In this document: one piece after another, positions 1 through 11,671 of the stretch
How the letters are laid out: each line of letters starts with the position of its first letter
Position numbering within the stretch: the first letter of the stretch is position 1
DNA from: Stenopsyche tienmushanensis
Taxonomy: Eukaryota; Arthropoda; Insecta; Trichoptera; Stenopsychidae
Reading direction: 5' to 3'
DNA: 64,000 nt
Assembly (NCBI GenBank): GCA_008973525.1
Contig: WACJ01000184.1
Span: forward strand, 558,001 to 622,000
Notes under the pieces: generated by a model
Told to the model about the DNA's origin: nothing
Seen by the model: the letters and a program-made list of their open reading frames with translations, nothing else
Databases searched by the model: none
Made by a program: the position numbers and the translations under genes

Positions 1-1589
1 TACGAACTTATTCCCCAACCTAATATTTACCCAGAGATGCCTTATAACATCTCTTCTTATACCGACACATAGATAATATCAACGTGTCCCGGAAAGAAGT
101 CATGAGAATATAAAATTGAATTTATATTTCCAAGCGTTTCAGGATTCTGCTATGGCGTAAATTTACAGAACGAGGATGTTACACATTGTACAAGAATAAA
201 GCCCTATTAAGAGCAATATTATTGGGTTTTTGTAGGCTTTCTACGAAAAGCCAATAACAAACAGAGCGGAGATAATAAACAGAAGACGTGAAAGTGCAAA
301 AACTGCGTCGCTATTCCGCCATGTAATAAACATCGTAATTGATTGATTGATACAATGGGAAGCTATTATTTCATAATTGGTTTCGAATAATATTATTGTT
401 TTTCGAGCATGTTATCGATTAGCCATGTTGAATGCATGAAAACCCAATTAAACGCTGATACAATTTGTATTTGATTTGATTTCAGAAACAAATTCGTGCA
501 AATATTCATAGCTTATGAGTATTTAAATTAGTGCTCGATTGTAATGAATAGTTGAAGCTTAACAGAGCCGAATGAATTCCGAGAATTGAGTCAAAGCCCG
601 GAAAATGCAATTTCTATCGCAAATTGCAGCATTATGCCAGATTGAATTTATATACGCGGTGCTGTGTTCCAACTTTCAATAAGCGTCTTTCTTTTATCAA
701 GATAATTCATCTTCGCATCTCGAAAGCTCGATTTACATTTTGTGGAGAGATTCCAGACCGTTTGGCGTCTACGTTGTGCTCGGCCTTATATCGAATCACC
801 TGGCCGCTTGTTTATTTTGATCTGCTCCGTTTCAACACGTATCGATTGAATTAATATGTCGGCGATGGATTCATTTGAGCTTCTTTTTCGCCTCGACATG
901 AAAAACATTAACGACGCGATCCATAGAAGGGAACGGACGCGCATTGCCTCCCAGAATATTCCGATTGATTGCCGCCGTCACAGCGGGATGATGAAGCACG
1001 ATCGCTTTCATCGTCGTCTTCCGTTTACGACGCGTTTTATTGTTGTTCTTCCCATTTCGGGATCTCCGCGCGATTCCCCGGAATGACGTCCCTATGAATA
1101 AGCGGATCGGGATCGTCACTCCCCCGGTGAAAACGTGGGTGACCCGTTAAAAGTAAAATTAGATTTTTTCATATTTGCAAAAAGTCACTCTTGGCGGGCT
1201 GCCTCCGCAAGGAGTCCGTTCATGCCGGAGACGACGGCATCATTATTCATACAGAATGACGAGAAAATGACAGGTGGGAATCTGCGTAATCCTTGTAATA
1301 GACGCTTGTAAGAGGATGTTCGATTTCAAATGGGGGGGAATTCGGGGCGACTTTGCCGCGCGGACAATAAGAACAACGGCTTTGTCCCTTCGGTCGAAAG
1401 ATATATGGACGCTGTGTATACAAATAAAATTCCTCAGATTTTATTCGGGTTTATTTTTGTGTTCAAATTTGCGCATAAAACACCGTGTGGGATAGGAATC
1501 GCATTCAAAATTGGGTCGCGCCTACGAAATCATAAAGCGTTAATTTAAACAACCGCCATATTTACACAATTCATTATAACTCACGTAAA
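1..1589. other. No recognisable gene; CpG-containing unique DNA
   Basis: No protein family, RNA gene or transposon end is recognisable here. The open stretches at 624-854 and 856-1086 (+) and 871-1119 (-) are short, overlap on both strands and resemble nothing I know, so they are read as chance ORFs. The stretch around 850-1250 is clearly richer in C, G and CpG than most of the window, which could mark an exon or a promoter of an unseen gene. Confidence 0.5.
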
Positions 1590-1616
1590 TATTAGGTGTA
1601 CCCAAAAATATTCGCG
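1590..1616 (+). repeat. Possible mariner-type terminal repeat fragment
   Basis: The sequence TATTAGGTGTACCCAAAAAT followed by ATTCGCG resembles the outer end of mariner elements, which often begin TTAGG(T)..., preceded by the TA target dinucleotide. No partner end or transposase piece was found nearby, so this is either an isolated relic or a chance match. Confidence 0.3.
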
Positions 1617-1799
1617 TATTTCGAAAGCTTATGTTTGAGCTCAGTTTGTGTCCGGATACAGTGACGGAAACATCTTTCTAAATCATTTGTTTGTAGAACT
1701 ATTATTAAACATAATTTTCGTGCAACAGATTTTTTTTAAAGGATAAAATGTCCAGACCAGAAACTAATGAAGTTCACATCCACTCAATAAATGAGCCTT

Positions 1800-2062
1800 A
1801 ACACTATTGATTGCATGGTATCTGCTTTCTGTTGTTCAGCTTTTTTCGCCTATTATTGTGTTGCGAAAATAAAAGGACATGGTTACCGTGCAAGCCTGCC
1901 AGATTACTTCTGAAGGAGTAGATTTTGCAAATGAGTGATGATACTTGGCTAATGACGCCACTCCAGAATAGTCAAGGAGGAATAACAAAATTGGTCAACG
2001 ATAAGAATGATGCAAGTATTTTAATTATCGAAACAAACGCCTGCTCTCAAGACAACACGAAC
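1800..2062 (+). repeat. Dispersed repeat carrying the 44-codon frame, copy 1
   Basis: This segment is similar to 6872-7125 (-) and 12535-12810 (-). The similarity is strongest over the 44-codon frame and its 3' half and looser upstream. No terminal inverted repeat or clear target-site duplication was seen at the edges. Confidence 0.6.
1931..2062 (+). CDS. Unrecognised 44-codon frame, copy 1 of 3, ending at a splice donor
   Basis: An ATG opens a 44-codon frame (MSDDTWLMTPLQ...CSQDNTN) whose last codon is followed directly by GTAAGT, a consensus 5' splice site, so it may be an exon rather than a complete ORF. The same 132 bases occur, with no indel and no internal stop, at 6872-7003 (-) and 12535-12666 (-). 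Similarity reaches upstream to about 1807, covering a conserved ATCTGCTTTCTGTTGTTCAGC stretch. The in-frame stop TAG ten bases before the ATG makes this the first usable start. I do not recognise the protein. The last third (NACSQDNTN) is the best conserved part. It could be an exon of a small gene family or the coding part of an undescribed repeat. Confidence 0.4.
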
Positions 2063-2069
2063 GTAAGTC

Positions 2070-5000
2070 GTCTTATCTTTGTTGAAAGAGCTTAATAGCT
2101 TATTCATATATTCTATGACGGTTAAAAGATTTTTTGTTCAATAGTAATATTACCACTAATAATATTTTCAATGTTGCCACACGTCAGGATCATATTCAAT
2201 CGAGCGCATTTAGGATGGCAACACGCTGGATGCATCGATCTGAACATTCGAAACGCGGTGTTGCCATCCGTTAAATATCGATGTATTTTAACACTTTAAA
2301 CAACAGGTAAGAAAAACATACAACAAATTAAATCCACAACAGATTCGACGATCAAAGTTCGCATGGAATAACGTCGAAATATAATTGAATCGCGAAGCGC
2401 GTGGGCGTTTAAAACGTCTAGGAGGTAAATTTAATACAAACGTTTTCATCGCGTACAAACCTTGTTAATTTCATCGTTTACAATTCAATCCGAAAAGAAG
2501 CAAATCTTATTTATTATTCCCGGTGTTGATCTTATGGGCGGACGCGCCGCAATGCACGAACGGGGATCAATGTAAATTATCCCGCATCGGGGATTGTTAC
2601 ACTCGGACCTCGTATAGCACGGTTCTATACAACGCGTTTGTGTGCGTTGAATTGATGTATTTACAACAATTCAACTCTAATAATGTGGTTTTAAATAAAT
2701 TTTCATATGGTGTATCAAATACATATCATCGGAGCACGCGGGTGTTTTTAGCACAGCAATTGAAATTTTAGCTTTAAATTCTATTTTTTTAAAATAGAAA
2801 ATGATCCTGAATAGAAAGAATTTTGGAATCTTATAATGAAATTGAAATGAATTTTTAAAGGCTAAAATCAGAAATACTCCAGAGCTCTCCGATGATGGAA
2901 AACCATAACAGATCTCGAAAAAGAATTATAAGTGATAGCGATGAGGAATGAATGGTATATTATATGTTTTATATGAGCTTCAAACCTTGTACTACACGAT
3001 GTTTTTGCGGAACCATATAACCGTGTTCTACGAGATCCGAATTTATATCGATCTATGTTTATTTTATGTCTTAATGTCGAATTGAGCTGCAGAATGGCGT
3101 GTTCACGTCAAGATGATTCGAGATACACGATCTCGGATTAAATTCGTTCCGCGGACATCAGAATGCGATCGAAATAGCAATTCTATTGTCGATTTTATTC
3201 CAGCTTTTGGGGTCACGTTCCAACATTGTTATGGAATACGCGTCCCGGAGACTCCTTTGAAGGTTCATTTGAAATTCGCAACATTGTTACGACGACGAAA
3301 GGATCGCATTCAGGGATCCGCGGCCTTGACACACAACAGCCGAATGTCTCCTTTTCGAATTAGAATTTGCTTCGAATTTCGCGTTTAATTGTCGAGAGAG
3401 TTATTCGCATTTCGCAATAAATTTGGAGTGTTTTCGGCTCGCTGCGAAAAATTTCGGCGGGCAATTTGGGACAAACGCGCCAAAAATGCGCATGCCCCGA
3501 TTTATTTATTAAAAGCAATAAATGCGCCCGACAATAAATTCGCCATATTATTAGGCAATTTTGTGAATTTAACACCTCACCAATATGATTTGTGTCATTG
3601 CAGACCGACGGCGAAAAGTGGCTCGAATCAATTGCTGTTTTTCCGAATAAATCCGAATTGCGTGCGGATGTTGACAATTTAATATGGAGACACGTGCGCC
3701 ACATAATCACTCCATATAGCGATGGATCTATTTTCAGATGCACGCTTCAGGAAATTGAATTCCATGCTATATTGAATGCCAATTGTGAGGGTTCTGCTTA
3801 AATGGATCTATTTGTAAACACGAATTCTCTCCCGGCTGTAGGATTTTATGAATGTTGATCTCTGAATAATAATGCGTTGTGTGCATCTGACAAATATGCT
3901 TTGATGCTTCCAGATCTGACCATGAATTCCGGGAAGATTCCACAAATAATCTGCGAGAATCTAATTTGGAGTGATGCATAATCATAAAATAGCTGGCTTA
4001 CAGTCGACCCAATGGAATTTTTATTCGATGATAATAATTCGAATCGTTGACGAATTGCATTTTCGACGTTGCTAATTTATTGCTCTTGATTTTAACGATA
4101 TTGTTCATATACATCTTAGATGCCTCATGATCCACCCACTGTCGAATGCATCGAGTGCAATGTCTGACTTGGGATAGATGCATGGAAGCGCATCGTTGAG
4201 GACTTTGTTCTGCATCCATCGAGCTGATGACCCACAACTTAACAACACCAATACTCGCACTTTGTATACAATGAAAATAATGCTCTCTCGACTATTTCGT
4301 TTGTGTACGAATTGCTGAAAAACTTCAATTATTATTTAACGTCGCCTCGCACGTCGTTTCTACGTCATCGACCATTTTTTTTCATAGCGAGGTTTAATTT
4401 TAATTTTTATTGCCGACTTAAATGTGACTTTACCGGATGGAAATTGTCTAATGAACATCATTCAGTACCTATCTTTTCGGGAGAGAGAGAGACCGGTCTC
4501 TACCTACGCTACAATGAAAATAAACCGGTCGAATAGATAGCTTTCCAAGTTTTCAGCGAAAGACGCAAAGCAGAATACATTCGCGGGATGCTGTGTGCTA
4601 TTTACACCATTTAAGAATCGGCGAAAAAGTTAACAATGACTTTGTTGCGTGAAAATCCTGTAAAAATGCCCAGCAGACTTTTATGTCGTTAATCGTCATG
4701 GAATCAAATTAAATGCATTTAAATATACATAATAACACTGTCGAAGGGCGGAATAATCATGCCATTTATTTCGTATTAATTATATTATTCGTTTCTTCTC
4801 ATGAGATATTTATTTGTTTTAGTCGCCGTTCTATCAAGCGTGATTTCCAATTTAATAGCCAATTGTATGCCTTTGTTACGTAGGAGCCGGGGCGCTCTCG
4901 CAATAGAGTCTTTCTTCTATAGATAACTTTTTATTCAGCACTAAAGAGAGAGATCTGGCTGCGAGAAGGACGTTCTTCCGCAATCAAGGCCAATCGCCGA

Positions 5001-6850
5001 TTCGTTCGACTCTCGCTTCCTTCGTTTTACCACCGTCGCAGAAGATGACGTTGTTAAAATAGCACATTGCACCTAAAGAGAGACGGAAGATGTCGCTTTT
5101 AATCTGGCGAATTAAATTCGATTAGATCAACAGCGCTATTGCATGGGAATGTTTCACGCTACACATTAATTGATTGTTTTTAATATGAAACATAAATATG
5201 CAGCTACTTCGTTGTAACTACTTTTTAACTCATTCATTATGGTGTAACGTGGTGAATAACGATTTTTGCAATTTATGAACATAAAATTGGAGTTAAACCA
5301 TTGCTAAAACACAATTATTATTGTTTTGAATCGATTGTATGAGTAGTTTGAGTGTTCTTGAGTCGCTTAAGTTTATTTTCGTTTTGATGAGTTTCGTCGA
5401 TGTGAGATAAGATTTAAAGTGTCCACGAAGATGGTTTGCATAGACTTATCTGGCGCAAAAAGCAAATATTATCTGCTGACGCATGATGGGATTTGACGGC
5501 TGTGTACGCCAAAGTGTTAATATTTCGACTGATTTAGCTTTTTCCAGGGACTACTTCTTGGGCTGTAGAAGTTTTAATGGATGAATAAGAATTGTAGATA
5601 TTTTTCCTTCAAAGCGTGTTGTAAAAACACACATAATTTATACAAACGCGTTGTATAAAACCATGTTATATGAATGTCCGAGTGTATTCGCGTTGTAAGC
5701 TTAATTAATCAATTTTTGACAAAGAGCAGTTGGAGATAAAGAACCGTGTATTTTCTTTGGAGACAAGGAGAATCGTCGTACTGGGAACTATCATTGAGGG
5801 CGTAGCCCTACGCTCCTAAAAAGATGAACGCCCCAGAACCTTCTCGTCCCAGAACCTTATTATACGCATAAAGCAACCACTACACCCCACACACTTTACT
5901 TCAAAATATTCCCCCTTTTTTGACAAATGACATTTAAAAATATCTCCGATAAGATTAGGGAAGATTATCTAATTACGTTTTTTAAAGCGTTGTAAATATT
6001 TTTTTCTGTAAAACCAATAGCACAAAACATAAACGAAGATGAATACCATAAATTTGCCCTATTTTGATTATGTGCGTCATTGTTTACCTGCTGCAATACG
6101 ATGAGAAAAATATGGATGGCATACATTTTTAAACGCCGGTATCCACACTTACGTCATCATATTAAATACGTCGCTAAAATTAAATTCTCGCACACTCTAT
6201 TAAAGTGCATAATATCATAAAACGCATTGCGTAAGTATTTAAATAATCTACGATCGTCATGCACGAAAATTCATGGCTTATGACGCGCGTTGTGCATTGT
6301 TTATCGGAGCGCGCCGGCGGAAATAGTCGAACTTGACCGAAGAGCCGACCAATCGAATAATCGAAAACAAATCGCGCGCGCGTATCATCATTTGAATCAA
6401 ATTTGAATCGCGACGCTGCCGCAATTTTCAAAGGTCAAGTGCAACTCGTTTTAAATGTGTCGTTTCCGCATGATTCATTACCGTTTTATGCATGTTCCGA
6501 GAACTTTTATCCGCCATGCCAATGTAATAAAAACAATTTTACGTGCGTGTGGCGACAGGCACATCAAAGCGTTATATAACATCAATTCGAGTCGCTAAAA
6601 GGCGAACTTAATGAAGGCGGGTTGCAGCAAATTGATTCATGCTCGTGCTTTTAATTGCGTTCTTTGTGAGCTTTCGTGCTTTTTACGGCTACAAAGGCAT
6701 ACGCCACTCGATCGAGAAGGCCTTTGTGCATGTTGGATTGAATTTGCTTCGACAGATTGGCCATTGGCGTCGTTTTAAAAAATGCGCGCTTATTTTAGGC
6801 GGGTGTTTATGCTATTTTCGAAAGCTGAAAATCGGACAGTGCATTGAGCA
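2070..6850. other. No recognisable gene; several short overlapping ORFs
   Basis: Nothing in this stretch matches a family I recognise. Around 3113-3743 several frames on both strands are open for 70 to 127 codons, but they overlap one another and show no domain, so they are read as chance. Minor structures are a 12-base palindrome GAGACCGGTCTC at 4489-4500, a perfect inverted repeat GCGTAG-CC-CTACGC at 5800-5813, and a direct repeat CCCAGAACCTT at 5832 and 5848. Confidence 0.5.
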
Positions 6851-6861
6851 GTAATTTCACG

Positions 6862-7125
6862 AGCAATTTTCGTTCGTGTTGTCTTGAGAGCAGGCGTTTG
6901 TTTTGATAATTAAGATACTCGCATCATCCTTATCGTCGAAAATTTTTGTTATTCCCTCTTGACTGTTCTGGAGTGGTGTCATAAGCCGAGTATCATTACT
7001 CATTTGCAAAATGTACTCATTTAGAATTAAACTGACAGATATGCATAGCAAAAATAGCTGGACAACAGAAATCAGATGACATGCATGTTGAACATTAAGA
7101 AATATTCCGAATAAATGAACGAATG
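6862..7125 (-). repeat. Dispersed repeat carrying the 44-codon frame, copy 2
   Basis: Similarity with 12530-12810 extends past the frame on its upstream side, including CATGCATGTT and AACATTAA and a shared run ending ATGAACGAAT near 7125. The two copies therefore share at least 250 bp, more than the coding part alone. Confidence 0.6.
6872..7051 (-). CDS. Unrecognised small ORF, copy 2 of the 44-codon family
   Basis: On the minus strand, an ATG at 7051 (or the internal one at 7003, matching copy 1) opens a frame that runs to the stop at 6857. The 44 codons from 7003 to 6872 align with copy 1 without indels. By eye, 13 codons differ, 5 silent and 8 changing the residue. Upstream of the shared ATG this copy stays open and codes for a hydrophobic run (LFLLCISVSLIL), which could be a signal peptide or chance. 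Copy 1 has a stop in the corresponding region. The GTAAGT donor of copy 1 is absent here: the frame continues ENCS and stops. Function unknown. Confidence 0.35.
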
Positions 7126-7129
7126 TGTG

Positions 7130-8700
7130 CTATCAACAATGTTAAGTGGATTTACATTAGAGCATAGCTTGTATGTTCCCTGGTTCGAAAGAGTTAAGGA
7201 TTACTTCCCGGAACGAATCGAAAAAATCCAAAAATACGGCGACAAATATTTATTTGTTTTGATCCGAAAAATGCGCCACCTGCTCATGATCTCTTATCGT
7301 TGATCAACTCACTTTTTGTAAATATCATAAAGATTTTCCATGAAAACAAACATGATTTATTGGATCGAAGCATGCTTCATAAACAGGTATTTGTAAATGC
7401 ACTCTAAAACGAGATGTATACAATTGAGCGATTCACTTTCCAAAAATAAAGCACATGCCAAATTTACTAATGAACCAACCCTATGATGCTCATTTCGCCT
7501 AATTACACGTACAATTTTATTGAATCATTAAAGTCCGGACAGATACAACCAGCATCCGTGACTCATTGTGCTTGAGAAAAAGCAGGCAAACCCCGCGAAT
7601 TAATATCGACGTAAATTCGGAAAAGTCAGCAAATCGGAAGCGTGGCTAATACAAAGTCTCATCGAGTCGTTAAAAGCAGATCGAACGTGTTTTTCGTCGA
7701 CATTTGAACATTATTTTAATAAAAATCATTCACTTAAACTAATCTATTAAAGCAGGGTGTCGATGGATTCAAATGCTTGCTTTAAAATCGTTTGAAATTC
7801 ATTCTTATCGTTAAACAACACAATATTGTTTTTTTCATCATCGCTACTTTCTTCAGCGTGTCTGTTATTTTTGATGATCTGCTTTTGGCTGAGAATCTTT
7901 GTTAATTTTGTTACATAGAGCTAAACATAAATTTAATGCTTTTCCCAGTGGATTTATGTAAATCTACATAGCATTTTTCCGAGGATTGTTTAGCGATCAT
8001 ATTTTCAATTTTATGTGATGCATTAATTTAAAAATTTAAAAATTCAAATCATAAAAGCATATTAGAATTTATTCAATGTTCGCCATTATTAATATGTGTT
8101 TACGTGCGTAACACCATCGTTTTATTATGCTATGAATTAGCTATTTAAAATAATTTTGCACAGTCGCATTTAATGTATATCCATTATATTGACGAAGTGT
8201 ACGTAGAATATTTTTATATGAAAGATAAGAGCGTCAAATTGTTTCGCCCGCTTATATACGGCGTTCAGATAGCCAAGTTTTATTTGTTCAGAAATTATTT
8301 TTATCTTAACGCATTGTCGAAAATGTGTGCTTTTGGCGTTATTGAAATTAAAAAAAAGATAAAAGCCTAAAGCATGGCAGAAACAATGCTGTAAAAAAGC
8401 GAGAGCGTTTCGGATTGAAAATATGATCTATTTTAAGATCAAATTTTGAATATTCCTATATTTAGATTCTTTGTATAAGGGAATTATCTTATGAAAATAA
8501 AGCACGAGTCTGACATTTAACCAGCAGCTTTATACGAGGTTTTATCACTTTTCATGTTTGCGAATCATAATATATAAAATAACACAATTCATCGTTTCCA
8601 ATAAGACGAAGGAATACAAATTGAGAATTATAGTAACCTGTCAGAGTATATTTCGAATATTATTTTACTCCCCCTTCATCGAGATCATTGAGAAAACCGG
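7130..8700. other. No recognisable gene
   Basis: Short ORFs at 7115-7303, 8173-8370 and 8558-8752 (+) show no family resemblance and no second copy in the window. AATAAA-type words are present but mean little in AT-rich DNA. Confidence 0.5.
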
Positions 8701-8709
8701 CTCGCGAAA

Positions 8710-9030
8710 TTATAATTGCTTTATATTAGCATTCAGTCCGCAAATAAAATAATTTGCATACCCAAAGGATGGCAAAGAGTTTTCTCGGAATTTCCGCCGC
8801 CTCAAAGAACCGGAATTAATCGTCGATTTTTTGACAGTAATGAAATTGCTTTTTGTTAAAGTTGACACCGCGATTAAGAGCAAATATTCCAGCGTGTCTT
8901 GGGGGATGAAAATAATTTCAGGGTGAAGGTCGGTCATATAATAGTCGCCCTGGAAAGGGGCGTAACGACAAGCCTCAGGTGTCAATGTCCTCCGAGAAGA
9001 CGGTCCAAGTGTCAGCATCCTGGATGACAT
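8710..9030 (-). CDS. Hypothetical 106-residue ORF, uncertain
   Basis: This minus-strand frame runs from the ATG at 9030 to a stop at 8710. Its first 60 codons lie in DNA that is clearly less AT-rich than the surroundings and code for a mixed, protein-like stretch (for example PEACRYAPFQGDYYMTDLHP). The last third turns AT-rich and basic. I recognise no domain, signal peptide or membrane segment. ORFs of about 100 codons are expected by chance in a window this long and AT-rich, so this may be an exon of an unseen gene or nothing. There is no clear promoter or polyadenylation context. Confidence 0.2.
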   Translation of the reverse strand: MSSRMLTLGPSSRRTLTPEACRYAPFQGDYYMTDLHPEIIFIPQDTLEYLLLIAVSTLTKSNFITVKKSTINSGSLRRRKFRENSLPSFGYANYFICGLNANIKQL

Positions 9031-9675
9031 TGAGTAATATTAATAGAGTTCGATCCTCTTTGAATTACGGGAACGTGTGAAATGGAGCTCGATTGACTCC
9101 CGAATACATAGATTTGCATCTATGATGCTTACATCATCCAGAAATTTAAATAATATTTATACATGCAAAAAATTCAAAAATCTCACCTGTATTCGATCTA
9201 TATTCCCCGATGAATCTCCTGGTCAGATATCGCACTGTTAAAGCTGCAAAAAAATAATCCAATCAAAAAAAGATTCGACAAATTCGTGGAACATTGTTAT
9301 AAAAATCTAGGTTAATCGTATTCCTTAAAACCCGATTTTTAACAGCAGATTAAACGAAATTTAGCGCTTTTATAATAAAAATATTAACATAAATGTTTAA
9401 TCTGTGACCGTGACCCAATTACGAATTCAGTCCGGTGAAAAAAAAATCGCAACTTAATACCGTGATGCGAGATAAGCTCAATTGAAGATAATTGTGATGT
9501 TAATATTTACCGGATTTTCCGACGTTGATGTTGCCAAGGACGGCTATCCTCACCCGGGGGATGTTCGTGTTTTTCTCGTCAGTCTTCATTTTTAATCTGC
9601 AAAATAAATATAATATTAGATAAACGTCGAGGGACATATAATAATCGATCGTCGTTTATCATCGGTAGGTTTTTA
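9031..9675. other. No recognisable gene
   Basis: AT-rich DNA with no domain, transposon end or repeat that I can match elsewhere in the window. Confidence 0.5.
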
Positions 9676-9679
9676 AGCT

Positions 9680-9812
9680 TGCTTTTAAGCTTTTAAGCCA
9701 CGTCTATTGAAACCCTAGCCACATTGTATCGATATGAGACGACGTTTATTCAACAATAATCAAAGCAAACTATTTGTAGACAAAAGATCAGTTTTGTAAC
9801 TTTTACTATAAT
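9680..9812 (-). repeat. Dispersed repeat family 2, inverted fragment
   Basis: The reverse complement (ACAAAACTGATC...TTGTCTACAAATAGTTTGC...CTAGGGTTTC.ATAGACGTGGCT) matches the first part of the longer copies at 37600-37962 and 45640-46041. Only the left third of the family is present here. Confidence 0.65.
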
Positions 9813-9944
9813 GCCGGTATAATCATTCAAATTTCGAAAATTGTTATTAATTTCCGCAACGTTAACCTGTTGAAGAGCGAGCAAATTTAAAATCAATGAA
9901 GTCATTGATGTCATAATCGCTTTACGCCGATTACTCTCTGTCAG

Positions 9945-10275
9945 CTCCTAATCAAAGACTCATTCAACAGGCAGAGAACGGCAAGCAGTTAAATAAACAA
10001 ACACTCTCGATAACACACAATATTCGGTCGTTTCTTTGCGTAAACAAATAACACACTTGAAATCGAAATCATTATTAATCGATAAATTTGGGCTTTAACG
10101 ATCTATACAATCATGCGATGCATGTGAGGAAGCTATCCGTCTCAGTCTCCCGAACTGCGCTAAGTTCTCTCTTTCCCTGTCTGTCTCCGATCTTCAATGT
10201 GCAAGAGTGCTCTTTTTGGGACATGAGAATTCGGACATACATGTATGTCGATGCTCCTCAACAGCTTAAAAGCTT
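9945..10275 (+). repeat. Dispersed repeat family 1, copy 1
   Basis: This is one of five copies in the window (others at 36236-36470 -, 38262-38592 +, 50975-51575 +, 61290-61462 -). The core is ATAAATAAACACT, then CGATAACACACAATATTCGG, a CGATNNATACA word, and a region rich in TCTCTGTCTC-type words. Here and in the copy at 36.4 kb, the core follows a frame coding RLIQQA..(G/S)KQLNK, the end of a Tigger-like transposase. This suggests the family derives from a Tigger 3' region. An LTR-like origin is the alternative. Confidence 0.6.
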
Positions 10276-10821
10276 GATAGATTGTAACTTTGCTTATTTA
10301 TATTGTATAAAGCACTGACCCAATAAAAAATTCACTCTGTAGAAATGGGTGCAAAATTTCGGTTGAAAAACACTGAAAACACGGATAATCATCAAATTTC
10401 CACTTGGTTTCGAATAAATTTATGTTTCATAATTTAATACTTATTATTTATTAAGAAAAACGCTCAGAATTAAGCAGATAAGTGGCTGTTAGTAATTAGT
10501 AATAAGCGTTACCAAAATATTTAAAAAAATATACACGAATACATAATTTTAAAAAAAATCATCTAAAAAAGATGTTTCATTGATGTTATAACGCCTTGGT
10601 ACATGGGCTGGATCAAAGATGTCATATTAGGGAGCATAATTTTTGCAACCATCGTTGTTTGTTTTCAATATTATCTGATAATAATACTGCTTTTTCTGGC
10701 AATCTTAGTTTTTTTTTAAATTTGCACCTCTGGAATCCATTTATTTTTGAACCAATTATGACCTCATGTATATGTTCGGGAGTTGCCTTATTATCCGAGT
10801 ATTATCACATTTTTTAGCATT

Positions 10822-10846
10822 GTCGGATAATCGAGAGTACACTGTA
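10822..10846 (+). repeat. Tigger/pogo-type terminal inverted repeat, right end
   Basis: GTCGGATAATCGAGAGTACA followed by CTGTA matches the consensus right end of the Tigger elements at 24303-24329 and 20212-20237 and ends with the TA target dinucleotide. A left end was not found in the preceding few hundred bases. The stretch from 10,600, with ATTATCTGATAATAAT, may be the decayed interior of a miniature copy. Confidence 0.55.
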
Positions 10847-11086
10847 ATAGTAAAATAATTTATTTGGATTTGAATTATTGTGGTTAAACGTAAGGGTCGT
10901 CTTTTACGAGAGATACTGAAAGCTTTTGTTGTTGACCTAATCCTGTCAGTCACGACAAGGATTTTTCTTTCCGTTTGCTTTGTTGAATTCAAGGGCTTTC
11001 AACGAAGAAATAAAGATTGACACGACAAAACGAAGCATTCAAGCCATCAACGAGTAAAATTAACCTTGTTTGGTTTGCGGTGTTTT

Positions 11087-11118
11087 GGCGCCATTTTGTT
11101 GAAAGGCGCCATTTTGTT
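11087..11118 (+). promoter_or_regulatory. Doubled GGCGCCATTTTGTT, YY1/Pho-like motif pair
   Basis: GGCGCCATTTTGTT occurs at 11087-11100 and again at 11105-11118, exactly 18 bases apart and in the same orientation. GCCATTTTG is close to the binding core of YY1 and its insect homologue Pleiohomeotic, which often lies just downstream of metazoan transcription starts. The pair sits about 140 bases upstream of the 138-codon ORF at 11255. Promoter function is inferred only. Confidence 0.3.
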
Positions 11119-11254
11119 CGTCTTGTTTCAATTCCTAGCGAAGCAACAAACATCATGTCGACTGGCGCGACGAATAAAAGCCGAATTATTCACTTTCATC
11201 GGTTAAATCTTGCAAGGTTGAAGGTCGGTCGGAAGCAGTAATGCACATGCACTC

Positions 11255-11671
11255 ATGAGCAAACAACCGAGATGCATTCTTCATCGTGAACCATTGAGAC
11301 CGTTTTGTTTTTGCAAGCGCTTCGAACGCAACAATATATCATCCGAGGCGAACCCGCCGCCGGCGTGTTATGCACTCGATAACGGATACTCAATGAATTT
11401 GATCTATTATCCGGAAAAACAGGATGCTACTCGCTGGAACGTAAGCAGATCAATCAAATATGACACCGTTGTATTATTGGATTGCCATATTTTTTTGCGC
11501 CAATTCCAAGACGTACCACGCACCGACGATATCCTCACACTAAACAAGTCCATGTCGCGACGACGTCCGATGACTCTTCGGCGTTACAACATAAAATACT
11601 CGAGCGTCTGCGAAAATTGCTGTAAAAATGCATCGTTTAAAATTTATAACATTCCATTGCGATGCACTTGA
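11255..11671 (+). CDS. Hypothetical 138-residue Cys-rich ORF, uncertain
   Basis: This is the longest ATG-started frame in the window. The product is basic and cysteine-rich, with pairs such as CFCKRF near residue 18 and CENCCKN near residue 120, but no spacing pattern I can assign to a known zinc finger or toxin-like fold. There is no evident signal peptide. The region has more CpG than most of the window and follows the doubled GGCGCCATTTTGTT element. Its length is near the upper limit expected by chance for DNA of this composition, so it is reported only as a candidate exon or small gene. I see no second copy in the window. Confidence 0.25.
   Translation: MSKQPRCILHREPLRPFCFCKRFERNNISSEANPPPACYALDNGYSMNLIYYPEKQDATRWNVSRSIKYDTVVLLDCHIFLRQFQDVPRTDDILTLNKSMSRRRPMTLRRYNIKYSSVCENCCKNASFKIYNIPLRCT

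Noticed and set aside
3113..3743. Cluster of ORFs of 91 to 127 codons on both strands
   Set aside because: They overlap each other, show no domain, and such lengths are expected by chance in 128 kb of AT-rich single-strand sequence.
5800..5858. Hairpin GCGTAG-CC-CTACGC and CCCAGAACCTT repeat as a terminator or regulatory site
   Set aside because: Eukaryotic context, no adjacent gene, and no run of T. Probably incidental or a repeat edge.
9040..9060. AGTTCGATCCT resembling a tRNA B box
   Set aside because: No matching A box, acceptor stem or cloverleaf could be drawn around it.
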